Source of the DNA: JABCPE02 sp963516475
GTDB lineage: Bacteria > Bacteroidota > Bacteroidia > Flavobacteriales > Weeksellaceae
Direction: 5' to 3'
Assembly (NCBI GenBank): GCA_963516475.1
Contig: CAUQBR010000013.1
Location: forward strand, 1-44,444
Length of the DNA: 44,444 nt
Below the pieces are notes generated by a model that ran no database searches, had not been told where the DNA came from, and saw nothing but the letters and a program-made list of their open reading frames with translations. Shown piece after piece: positions 23,508 through 30,584 of this stretch; the first letter of the stretch is position 1; each line of letters starts with the position of its first letter. The position numbers were made by a program, and so were the translations under genes.

Positions 23508-24121
23508 AAACAGATACACAAATTAAATTCGATACGATTGTAAAAGAAGGTTTTACGCCTTTGTTAAAACCGCTTTCTTTTAAAAAGAAGGCCTTAAACT
23601 ATTATCGCCAGCTTTCCGAAGTGGGACATATCATCAATATTCAGAAAGACAGATATAGCCATAGAAATCATATTAGGTTTCGCATCAATATAGGGATTTT
23701 TGAACCTAAATTTTGGGCGGTTCGGTATGATTTTAAACATACAGGACAAGTCCCTGATTACCCTACAGAACCTGTCTGTCTTATCCGTAAAACTATTAAC
23801 GATTTACGAGGAAGAAAAGACCTATGGTACGAGATACACAACTATACTGATGAACAAAAACTCATCAAAGAGATACAGGAAGATATACAACAATACATTC
23901 TTCCTTTCTTTGACCAGCTTGATTCAGTAGAAAAAATCCTTTCAGCATTAGAAAAGGATTCTAATCTTTTAGGTATTACCTTTGACCTCCTTATTTTCTA
24001 TGCCGAGCATGGGCAGAAGGAGAAAGCCCAAACAGTATATAACCAGCTTTTACAAAAAGTAAATCCTCTGGCTGAGTCAACCTTAGAAGGGCTCGCCAAA
24101 AAATATGGTCTGAATGTTTAA
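23504..24121 (+). CDS. DUF4304 domain-containing protein
   Basis: A 205-residue protein whose first about 150 residues fit DUF4304: the start KFDTIVKEGFTPLLKPLSFKK, LSEVGHIINIQKDRYS, FRINIGIF and IHNYTDEQKLIKEIQEDI, followed by a helical tail that resembles a tetratricopeptide-like hairpin (about 150-205). DUF4304 genes recur in polymorphic-toxin immunity arrays and beside SUKH genes; the molecular activity is not known. It overlaps the upstream gene by four bases and precedes the exported gene by seven. Confidence 0.85.
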   Translation: MKTDTQIKFDTIVKEGFTPLLKPLSFKKKALNYYRQLSEVGHIINIQKDRYSHRNHIRFRINIGIFEPKFWAVRYDFKHTGQVPDYPTEPVCLIRKTINDLRGRKDLWYEIHNYTDEQKLIKEIQEDIQQYILPFFDQLDSVEKILSALEKDSNLLGITFDLLIFYAEHGQKEKAQTVYNQLLQKVNPLAESTLEGLAKKYGLNV

Positions 24122-24128
24122 TAATTAT

Positions 24129-24524
24129 ATGAAATACCTCATTATTTTTTGTATGTTTGCCATTAGTTTTGTAGCTTTTGGACAAATAAAAAATATGAAT
24201 ATGAAGAAAGAAAAACCTAAAAACTTAACAGAATGTATCCAAATGCTGGATAAAACCCTCAAAACGGAGGATAAGGACTACATAAAAACGCTTACAGAAG
24301 ATGAATTCTTTATGGAAAGCCATTTTACTTTAGGAATGGGCATCCGCAATGAGTGGATTCGCAGTGGAAACCCCGAACTTGTGAAGTTCTTTTTAGACCA
24401 AGGCGTTAAGCACCCCGATGATATGTCGGCTATGATACTCACAAGCTATTATAGACATCTTTTGGGAAAAGAAATAGACTTTGAAGGACAGATTTCGGCA
24501 CACAAAAAGGAGTTAGAACAATGA
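24129..24524 (+). CDS. Exported DUF6794-like protein
   Basis: 131 residues from the ATG at 24129; an in-frame start at 24114 would add five residues and overlap the upstream gene. Residues 1-18 form a signal peptide (MKYLIIFCMFAISFVAFG). The mature part contains KNLTECIQMLDKTL, HFTLGMGIRNEWIRSGNPEL and HPDDMSAMILTSYYRHLLG, matching what I recall as DUF6794, a small domain common in immunity-like clusters of Bacteroidota. It is the only clearly exported member of the block, so if it is an immunity protein it would act outside the cytoplasm. It overlaps the WG-repeat gene by four bases. Confidence 0.8.
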   Translation: MKYLIIFCMFAISFVAFGQIKNMNMKKEKPKNLTECIQMLDKTLKTEDKDYIKTLTEDEFFMESHFTLGMGIRNEWIRSGNPELVKFFLDQGVKHPDDMSAMILTSYYRHLLGKEIDFEGQISAHKKELEQ

Positions 24525-25159
24525 ACACAAACAAACAAGAAAAATATGATGAAATAACCGATTTTCACAAGGGCTTTGCTTGTGTAAGGCAAGGTGACAA
24601 ATGGGGCTACATCAATGAGAACGGAACCCTTATTACCCCTATAAAGTACGATTTTGTCTATGACTTCTTTCAAGGAGTGGCAATGGTGAGAATAGGTGCG
24701 CAATACGGATTGATAGATACCTCTGGCAAGGAGATTACTCCCGTAAAATACGACCTTATAGATGACAACGACTTCTATAACCACCGCCCTGCTGCTGCCC
24801 TGTTGAATGGCAAATGGGGCTTTATCAATGAGAAAGGAGAAGAGGTGATTCCGTTTATCTATGAAGATACTACCTACTTTCATAAAGATTATGTAGCCGT
24901 AAAGAAAGACGGCAAATGGGGCTTTATCAACCAAAAAGGCGAACAAATCATTCCGTTTCTCTACGATGATGCTTCTTATTTTACCGAGGGGCTTGCTTTG
25001 GTGAAGAAAGGCGATAAATATGGTTATATCAATGACAAAAACGAAACCGTCCTCCCTTTTATTTATGACGATGGGGCTCTCTTTGAGAATGGTAAAACGT
25101 GGGTACAGATAGGGGATAAACAATTTGAGATTAATAAATTAGGTATAGAAATAAAATAA
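24521..25159 (+). CDS. WG-repeat (KWG leptospira repeat) protein
   Basis: A 212-residue protein made almost entirely of about six WG repeats of 34 residues. Examples are GDKWGYINENGTLITPIKYD, GKWGFINEKGEEVIPFIYED, GKWGFINQKGEQIIPFLYDD and GDKYGYINDKNETVLPFIYD. WG repeats are presumed to form beta structures for protein binding and are frequent around toxin-immunity loci, though they also occur elsewhere. There is no signal peptide. Two repeats share an exact 20-base direct repeat, suggesting recent repeat duplication or conversion. Start overlaps the preceding stop by four bases; the next gene is eight bases on. Confidence 0.9.
   Translation: MNTNKQEKYDEITDFHKGFACVRQGDKWGYINENGTLITPIKYDFVYDFFQGVAMVRIGAQYGLIDTSGKEITPVKYDLIDDNDFYNHRPAAALLNGKWGFINEKGEEVIPFIYEDTTYFHKDYVAVKKDGKWGFINQKGEQIIPFLYDDASYFTEGLALVKKGDKYGYINDKNETVLPFIYDDGALFENGKTWVQIGDKQFEINKLGIEIK
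24809..24930 (+). repeat. Direct repeat inside the WG-repeat gene
   Basis: The 20 bases at 24809-24828 recur exactly at 24911-24930, a spacing of 102 bases or 34 codons, equal to one WG repeat. A weaker copy starts near 24596. Confidence 0.85.
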
Positions 25160-25167
25160 GAAACAGA

Positions 25168-26025
25168 ATGAAAATCAATAAACCTTTGGCTAAAAAACCT
25201 CCTTTTTTTGATATTGATATCCGCACTGTAGCAGATATTGATAAAGACCCGCGTTTTTATATGGCGGACACACAAGAAACGCCCTGCTATTGGACAGACG
25301 GCAAACGGATATACTACCGCTATTCGGCTATAGAGAAGGCAAATCTTGATACTTTTGTTTATTTTAATGGCTTTTTTGCTAAAGACGATAAGCATTGTTA
25401 TATCGTGGGGCGCCCTCTCAAAGGGGCGAATCCTAAAACTTTCGAAATGCTCAACGAGTGTTATGCTACCGATTACCAAAGTGTTTGGACATCGGGTGGG
25501 CGCTTTGAACCTGAGGATATTAGTACTTTTGAAGTATGCGATGAGGGTATTCACAGAACAGATGGGGATGAAGAAACTTCGTGGGAGTTTAGCGATGGGA
25601 TTAGGCGTGTGGTGCGTGTAGAGATTCCGTATGGCTATGCCAAAGATAGTAAGCAGGTGTATTATGAGGATTATCACGGCAAGATAAAAATACTCGCTAA
25701 AGCCAATCCAGCAAATTTCATCTCGATGAACGATGGTGATTTTGCTAAAGATGATACCTATGTTTTCTATGGGAAAACACCCTTGCCTAAGGCAAATCCA
25801 GCGACTTGGCGAAAGATTTCGCATTTTTATTCCAAAGATGATAAACGGATTTATTACCTGAACAAACTCATCAAAGAGGTGGATTACGATACTTTTGAGG
25901 TGGTAGTGCTCACTTCTCCAGAAGGATATAAACTGCCCTATGGCAAGGATAAAAACCAATATTATAACAGTGGAAACCCTCTTAGCGAAGAGGAAGCTTT
26001 AGAGGAAGTAAATAGTCCTCTATAA
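25168..26025 (+). CDS. DKNYY-family protein
   Basis: A 285-residue protein with at least five DKNYY-type units: YWTDGKRIYYR (41-51), FAKDDKHCYIVGRPLKGANP (70-89), YAKDSKQVYYED (157-168), FAKDDTYVFYGKTPLPKANP (192-211) and YSKDDKRIYYLNKLI (221-235), each with the usual following A-(D/N)-xx-TF step. DKNYY proteins have been noted in toxin-immunity contexts and have unknown activity. No signal peptide. It follows the WG-repeat gene by eight bases; two structurally repetitive proteins in succession is notable. Confidence 0.88.
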   Translation: MKINKPLAKKPPFFDIDIRTVADIDKDPRFYMADTQETPCYWTDGKRIYYRYSAIEKANLDTFVYFNGFFAKDDKHCYIVGRPLKGANPKTFEMLNECYATDYQSVWTSGGRFEPEDISTFEVCDEGIHRTDGDEETSWEFSDGIRRVVRVEIPYGYAKDSKQVYYEDYHGKIKILAKANPANFISMNDGDFAKDDTYVFYGKTPLPKANPATWRKISHFYSKDDKRIYYLNKLIKEVDYDTFEVVVLTSPEGYKLPYGKDKNQYYNSGNPLSEEEALEEVNSPL

Positions 26026-26050
26026 AATTTTAATCAAAAAACTATTTTAA

Positions 26051-26908
26051 ATGCTAATTACCGATTATACCAAAAGTTCAACAAACCCTTTGTTACCTGA
26101 GGCGTTTCAGTTCTCAAAAAGAAAAGACATCTTTGCTATCAACTATGAACATCAGCAAATAGGCGTATGCAATGAGTCAGAAGGATTTTCGCTCTACACT
26201 TTTGAAAAAGAACTGCTTTGGGAAATAAACAAACCTATTGTGGGGGCTTTATTAGCGATAGAACGCCAGCAAATTTGGCTTGCCGAGCGCCACGATGCTG
26301 AACATATCACCGTATGGGTATATGATTTGCAAGGGAAGGCATTGGCGTCTATGCCTATGGACGACGAAATCTACGATGCTAATATAGAGCTGAAAACATT
26401 GCCTAATAACAAAGTGGTTATCACTTTCTATGGCGGACAAGATGGTTGTATGAGCTATCTGCTATCTTTTGAAAACGAAAAACTAAAAGTAGCCAAACAA
26501 TTGCCTAATGATGTAGATTTCTGCTGTATGCTCAGTGAAAAAGAAGCTGTATTCACCAATTTCTACGAGGCAGAGCTTTATGTAATGAGTTATCCATCGC
26601 TAAAAACACTCAAAAAACACCATTTCTCCAAGGATTGGGGAGCCATAGCACAACCTTTCAAAGGTGACAAAATACTGATTACCGATATGTATTGCAATCG
26701 GCATTACATTTTTGATATCAGTACCCTCACAGTGGAAGACGAAATCATTTTCAAAGGTTTTGAACCTTATCAAGATGAGGTAGAAGAGTTTTTAGTAAGC
26801 GATATCGACGAACTCCACTATCACAACGGTCTGCTGATAGGAGGATATACCGAAGTAGATAGCAATCGCAATGCCATATACCATTGGCTCATCAGCAAAG
26901 AAATTTAG
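26051..26908 (+). CDS. Hypothetical beta-rich protein, last gene of the immunity-like operon
   Basis: A 285-residue protein without signal peptide. Successive four-stranded segments such as ITVWVYDLQGKALASMPMDD, NKVVITFYGGQDGCMSYLLS and KILITDMYCNRHYIFDISTL suggest a beta-propeller-like or similar repeat fold, but I recognise no named family. It lies 25 bases after the DKNYY gene and ends 23 bases from the stop of the convergent trmH gene; no hairpin terminator is seen between them. Immunity-like role is inferred only from context. Confidence 0.78.
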   Translation: MLITDYTKSSTNPLLPEAFQFSKRKDIFAINYEHQQIGVCNESEGFSLYTFEKELLWEINKPIVGALLAIERQQIWLAERHDAEHITVWVYDLQGKALASMPMDDEIYDANIELKTLPNNKVVITFYGGQDGCMSYLLSFENEKLKVAKQLPNDVDFCCMLSEKEAVFTNFYEAELYVMSYPSLKTLKKHHFSKDWGAIAQPFKGDKILITDMYCNRHYIFDISTLTVEDEIIFKGFEPYQDEVEEFLVSDIDELHYHNGLLIGGYTEVDSNRNAIYHWLISKEI

Positions 26909-26931
26909 CTCTCTAAGATTGCTCAGAAATC

Positions 26932-27600
26932 CTAATTTTCATTCAGATATTTATCCAAAATTTCCTGTCCGCTGCGGATGGAATTGACCGCCCAGCGAAT
27001 TTTAGTTCTAAGCAATTTTTCGTCTTTTAAGAAATGATCTATATCAGATTTCAGCAATTTTTGTTTGAAATCATACATACAAATTGCCGCCGCCACAGAA
27101 ACATTGAAACTCTCTGTAAAACCATACATAGGAATAGCCAGAGTTTCATCTGCAAAATCCAAAAACTCATCAGAAACGCCCTCTTTTTCCGTTCCAAAAA
27201 CAAGAGCAATGGGCGATTTTATTTGATAATCTGGGAGCATCTCTGCATTTTTTTCGGGCGAAACTGCCAGAATCTTGTAACCTTGGTTTTTGATTTTCTG
27301 TAAAGATTCCAGCGTATTGGGCATTTTTTCAACTTCTACCCAAGTGTCCGCTCCTTTGGTCACCCTCAGGTTTGGTTCGAAAACATTTTCTTCCTCCAGA
27401 GCTACCACCTTGTGAAACCCGCACGCCTCCACAGAACGGACAATGGCTGCAGCATTCCGAAACTGATAAACATCGCCAATGACAGGCAGGACAAAATCCG
27501 AACTTCGCTCAGAGAAATGCTCTATTTTTCGCAGGCGCTCTTCGGTAAGAAATTGTTTAAGATATTCAAAAATCTGAGGTAATTTTTCTTTTGGCAGCAT
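26932..27600 (-). CDS. trmH: TrmH-like tRNA/rRNA 2'-O-methyltransferase (SpoU family)
   Basis: A 222-residue SPOUT-class methyltransferase. Motif 1 is seen as FRNAAAIVRSVEACGFHKVV, motif 2 as LVFGTEKEGVS and motif 3 as IPMYGFTESFNVSVAAAICM, the last closely like the TrmH consensus. A C-terminal helical extension (about 180-222) is also a TrmH feature, so methylation of G18 in tRNA is the likely reaction; another 2'-O target cannot be excluded. It marks the right border of the accessory block and is convergent with it. Confidence 0.9.
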   Translation of the reverse strand: MLPKEKLPQIFEYLKQFLTEERLRKIEHFSERSSDFVLPVIGDVYQFRNAAAIVRSVEACGFHKVVALEEENVFEPNLRVTKGADTWVEVEKMPNTLESLQKIKNQGYKILAVSPEKNAEMLPDYQIKSPIALVFGTEKEGVSDEFLDFADETLAIPMYGFTESFNVSVAAAICMYDFKQKLLKSDIDHFLKDEKLLRTKIRWAVNSIRSGQEILDKYLNEN

Positions 27601-27833
27601 TTAAAAATTATATTTGGCAAATATAAACTATAAAAAGGAAAGGGCAAAGACCAAAACAATCTGGATAAAATGGAGTAAATCAACCCTTTAGAAATAGGCA
27701 TTTTTTCTATTTTTATGCTTTTCTCTATGAGTGTAACAGCCAGTAAAATCGCTGCACAGGCTAATGCTTTTATCATGCTGATGCTTTCGATATAAAAAAA
27801 GACACCTATCAAAATACCTATAATCAGTCTCAT
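27522..27833 (-). CDS. Possible small membrane protein overlapping trmH (doubtful)
   Basis: A 103-codon frame whose first about 77 codons lie in the gap before trmH. It encodes two hydrophobic stretches (about 1-14 MRLIIGILIGVFFY and 20-38 with KALACAAILLAVTLIE) and a further aromatic-rich segment, which looks protein-like. The last about 26 codons overlap trmH out of frame and are basic and probably meaningless, suggesting the real protein end was lost by frameshift or the frame is chance. No good promoter was found upstream on that strand. Confidence 0.3.
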   Translation of the reverse strand: MRLIIGILIGVFFYIESISMIKALACAAILLAVTLIEKSIKIEKMPISKGLIYSILSRLFWSLPFPFYSLYLPNIIFKCCQKKNYLRFLNILNNFLPKSACEK

Positions 27834-28146
27834 TTTTCCAAAGTCGATAACATTGGAAACATAAAAATGATAAGAGAAAAAGTTACTAGAAACTTTGGTA
27901 GAGAATTATAAAATCCTTACCTTTGAAAACCTCATTAACTAAATCCTACTAAAAATAGTTTATAATTATTATTGATTAAATTGTGATTGTTTATTGTTTT
28001 TACAAAATTATGATTAAGATAAAAATAGTACATATAAATTTAGTAATGTAAAAAGTCATTAATTAGATTAAACTACAAATAAAAAGCAATTTGAGGTTAT
28101 TATGAAATAGGAAATCAAAAAGAAAATATTTTTAATATATAGAGTC
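27834..28146. other. AT-rich intergenic region with an isolated promoter
   Basis: About 313 bases with no convincing reading frame longer than a few codons. It holds the promoter at 27894-27925 and then some 215 AT-rich bases before the next gene. I see no stable RNA hairpin or tRNA. Confidence 0.5.
27894..27925 (+). promoter_or_regulatory. Good promoter far upstream of the next gene
   Basis: TTTG (27894-27897) and TACCTTTG (27918-27925) with a 20-base spacer. The next ORF starts at 28147, so the transcript would have a leader of more than 200 bases, or the promoter once served a gene now lost. Confidence 0.55.
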
Positions 28147-28563
28147 ATGAAAAAAATTGCAATTATTACAGGGCTATTCATAGCAAGTTTTTCTTTTGCA
28201 CAGAATGTGGTAAATTACATAAATAAAACCACAAACAACAAGGTAGAAAGAGAAAAAATATTAGATGCTGTAAGAAAAGAAGGCAAAAAACAGATGAAAC
28301 AGGAGTTTATCTTTAAACCTAATAAATTCAATGTTTCATCTAATGGTTATGCATGGATAGAGACAGAACTTTTCAGAAAAGATGGTAAAAAAATACAAAT
28401 AGAGGAAGACTGGATGGATTGCTGTCACGCAGAAGCTTTTCTTAAAAAAACTAATGGTCAATGGAAAGTGATAGAATCAGGATTTTTCTCAACTGATGTT
28501 TGGTGGCTTAGTTCTCAATCTAAATGGATAAAACAAGGAGCTCCTAAAACGATCTTCGAATAA
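28147..28563 (+). CDS. Small secreted hypothetical protein
   Basis: 138 residues with a signal peptide cut after about residue 19 (ITGLFIASFSFAQ). The mature part has a helical start (KVEREKILDAVRKEGKKQMK) and a beta-rich body, NGYAWIETELFRKDGKKI, WMDCCHAEAFLKKTNGQWKV and GFFSTDVWWL, including two adjacent cysteines. Proteins with this NGxAW-x-x-x-x-x-x-x-DGK pattern occur in Flavobacteriia without known function; the fold may resemble NTF2-like or cystatin-like secreted domains, but I cannot confirm this. It stands alone between two non-coding regions. Confidence 0.8.
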   Translation: MKKIAIITGLFIASFSFAQNVVNYINKTTNNKVEREKILDAVRKEGKKQMKQEFIFKPNKFNVSSNGYAWIETELFRKDGKKIQIEEDWMDCCHAEAFLKKTNGQWKVIESGFFSTDVWWLSSQSKWIKQGAPKTIFE

Positions 28564-28701
28564 GAACATATGTAAATGATCTCAATAAAGATGTTATTCT
28601 TTTTCTGGTATACTGACAGGACAAAGAGCATTGGACAATGGTTCTTTTGAAAGACTTAAATGACATCTCAACAAAGTAAAATCTTTGAAATAATTATATC
28701 C

Positions 28702-28731
28702 AAAACCCAGCCTTTTTGAGGGCTGGGTTTT
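28702..28731. terminator. Bidirectional terminator upstream of the recX stop
   Basis: AAAACCCAGCC (28702-28712) and GGCTGGGTTTT (28721-28731) form an 11-base perfect stem around TTTTTGAG. It lies just after the end of recX on the minus strand. Confidence 0.8.
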
Positions 28732-28742
28732 CCTATAAAATC

Positions 28743-29210
28743 TTATTCCTGCGCCACTTCCCTAATCAGCTCATACTCATACCCTTTTGATATGAGATAG
28801 CGCACGGTTTTCATGGCTTTTTGATAGTTTTTTAAACCTTTCTGCTCGGAGAAATAGGCGTTATACAGCTTTTCTATGGTCTTTTGGTAATCGGTTTCAT
28901 CTATCTCATCCATGCATTTATTGATGAGCTTTTCGGAAATTCCTTTGAATTTTAAGTGATTTTTTATCTTTATCCTGCCCCAGTTTTTCAGGTAAAATTT
29001 TCCTCTGATGTAGCTTCGGGCAAATCGCTCTTCATTGAGATAATTTTCATTGATTAGATAAAGTATTATTTCATCTTTAGCCTCTGGAATCAGCAGAAAA
29101 TCCTGCATTTTTTGTTCCACTTCCTGATGGCAGCGGTCTTGATAAATGCAGTAATTCACCAGTTTTTGTTTAATTTCCTCAAAAGTGTACGATTTTCTTT
29201 TTTCTTCCAT
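28743..29210 (-). CDS. recX: RecX-family regulatory protein
   Basis: 155 residues built of RecX three-helix repeats. Characteristic parts are ALxxYCxYQDRCHQEVEQKM-like start (here LVNYCIYQDRCHQEVEQKM), YLNEERFARSYIRGKFYLKNWGRIKIK (conserved F-A-R-x-Y-x-x-x-K core) and a final RYLISKGYEYELI. RecX binds the RecA filament and tunes recombination and SOS. recA is not in the window. It follows glyA on the same strand by 73 bases and may be transcribed with it or from its own promoter. Confidence 0.92.
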   Translation of the reverse strand: MEEKRKSYTFEEIKQKLVNYCIYQDRCHQEVEQKMQDFLLIPEAKDEIILYLINENYLNEERFARSYIRGKFYLKNWGRIKIKNHLKFKGISEKLINKCMDEIDETDYQKTIEKLYNAYFSEQKGLKNYQKAMKTVRYLISKGYEYELIREVAQE

Positions 29211-29283
29211 ATCTACTTAAAAACTTTGCCAAAGTTATAAAACCTTGGCAAAATTAAAATTTTAATGATGATTAAAAATGATT

Positions 29284-30552
29284 TTATGCATTAAACAATG
29301 CTCTTCCCTTCATCAGGTCATTTACTTTGACTTTTACTGCATCTAGGACTTTTTCATCATTGATATTCTTTACAACTTCATCTATCAAATCCGCGATAAC
29401 TGGCATATCAGCCTCTTTCAGTCCACGAGTCGTCACCGCCGCAGTTCCTAATCTAATCCCCGAAGTGATAAACGGCGATTTGTCATCGTATGGAACCATA
29501 TTTTTGTTACAAGTAATATCCGCTTTTACTAAGGCTTTTTCAGTTTCTTTTCCGTTTACACCCTTGTTTCTTAGGTCAATGAGCATCAGGTGGTTATCCG
29601 TTCCACCACTTACAATATCAAAACCTCTGTCTATCATAGCTTTAGCCAATGCTTGGGAATTTGCAATGACTTGTTTAGCATACACCTCAAATTTTTGGTC
29701 AAGAGCCTCGCCATAAGCCACAGCTTTACCAGCGATTACATGCTCTAGCGGCCCTCCCTGAATTCCTGGGAATACAGCACCATCCAGCACGGCACTCATC
29801 ATTTTAGTTTCTCCTTTTGGCGTTTTGTGTCCGTATGGATTTTCATAGTCTTTTCCAAGCATAATCATCCCTCCTCTCGGCCCTCTCAGGGTTTTGTGAG
29901 TCGTTGTAGTAACGATGTGGCAATGCTCAAAAGGCGAATTCAATAACTTTTTAGCGATAAGCCCCGCTGGATGAGCGATATCTGCCCAAAGTGTAGCTCC
30001 TACTTCATCTGCTACTTCACGGAATTTAGCATAGTCCAAATCTCTGGAATAAGCTGAAAATCCAGCGATTATCATTTTTGGTTTTTCTTTTAGGGCAACT
30101 TGTCTCATTTGCTCATAGTCTATTCTCCCTGACTCTCTCTCAACACCGTAAAATACAGGTCTAAAATTGATTCCAGAGAAATTAACATGAGAACCATGTG
30201 TAAGGTGTCCTCCCATAGACAAGTCCATTCCCAGAACTGTGTCACCAGGCTTCAACACAGCCAAATATACCGCTGCATTTGCCTGAGAACCAGAGTGAGG
30301 CTGAACATTCACATAATCCACCCCAAAAAGCTGTTTTGCTCTATCGATGGCTAGTTGTTCCACTTCATCCACCACTTCGCAGCCGCCATAATATCTTCGC
30401 CCTGGGTAGCCTTCTGCGTATTTGTTCGTAAGAACGCTGCCCATAGCTTTCATAACATCATCAGAAACGAAATTCTCAGAAGCGATAAGCTCTATACCAT
30501 TCGTTTGTCTTTGTCTTTCTTTTTCGATTAATTCAAATATAATATCTTGCAT
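29284..30552 (-). CDS. glyA: Serine hydroxymethyltransferase
   Basis: A 422-residue PLP enzyme that converts serine and tetrahydrofolate to glycine and methylene-tetrahydrofolate. Signatures: ELIASENFVSDDVM, YAEGYPGRRYYGGCEVVDEVE, NVQPHSGSQAN, ADIAHPAGLIA and the cofactor-lysine motif TTTTHKTLRGPRGG. Family length. It lies 32 bases behind the phosphoethanolamine transferase gene and may be read from the purA promoter. It connects to the folate genes elsewhere in the window. Confidence 0.98.
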   Translation of the reverse strand: MQDIIFELIEKERQRQTNGIELIASENFVSDDVMKAMGSVLTNKYAEGYPGRRYYGGCEVVDEVEQLAIDRAKQLFGVDYVNVQPHSGSQANAAVYLAVLKPGDTVLGMDLSMGGHLTHGSHVNFSGINFRPVFYGVERESGRIDYEQMRQVALKEKPKMIIAGFSAYSRDLDYAKFREVADEVGATLWADIAHPAGLIAKKLLNSPFEHCHIVTTTTHKTLRGPRGGMIMLGKDYENPYGHKTPKGETKMMSAVLDGAVFPGIQGGPLEHVIAGKAVAYGEALDQKFEVYAKQVIANSQALAKAMIDRGFDIVSGGTDNHLMLIDLRNKGVNGKETEKALVKADITCNKNMVPYDDKSPFITSGIRLGTAAVTTRGLKEADMPVIADLIDEVVKNINDEKVLDAVKVKVNDLMKGRALFNA

Positions 30553-30584
30553 TGGAATAATTTTTTGTCAAATTTAATTAAAAT

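Noticed and set aside
24449..25123. A 224-codon minus-strand frame opposite the WG-repeat gene
   Set aside because: Its apparent repeats (FLIDKAPFA-like) are the mirror of the WG repeats on the plus strand.
25063..25959. A 298-codon open frame on the minus strand opposite the DKNYY gene
   Set aside because: It is antisense to a clearly repetitive DKNYY protein with operon spacing and shows no recognisable domain; its length follows from the codon pattern of the plus-strand gene.
20282..26908. Integrase, transposase, tRNA attachment site or terminal repeats at the borders of the accessory block
   Set aside because: No such gene or repeat was seen at either border, so mobility is not claimed from this window.
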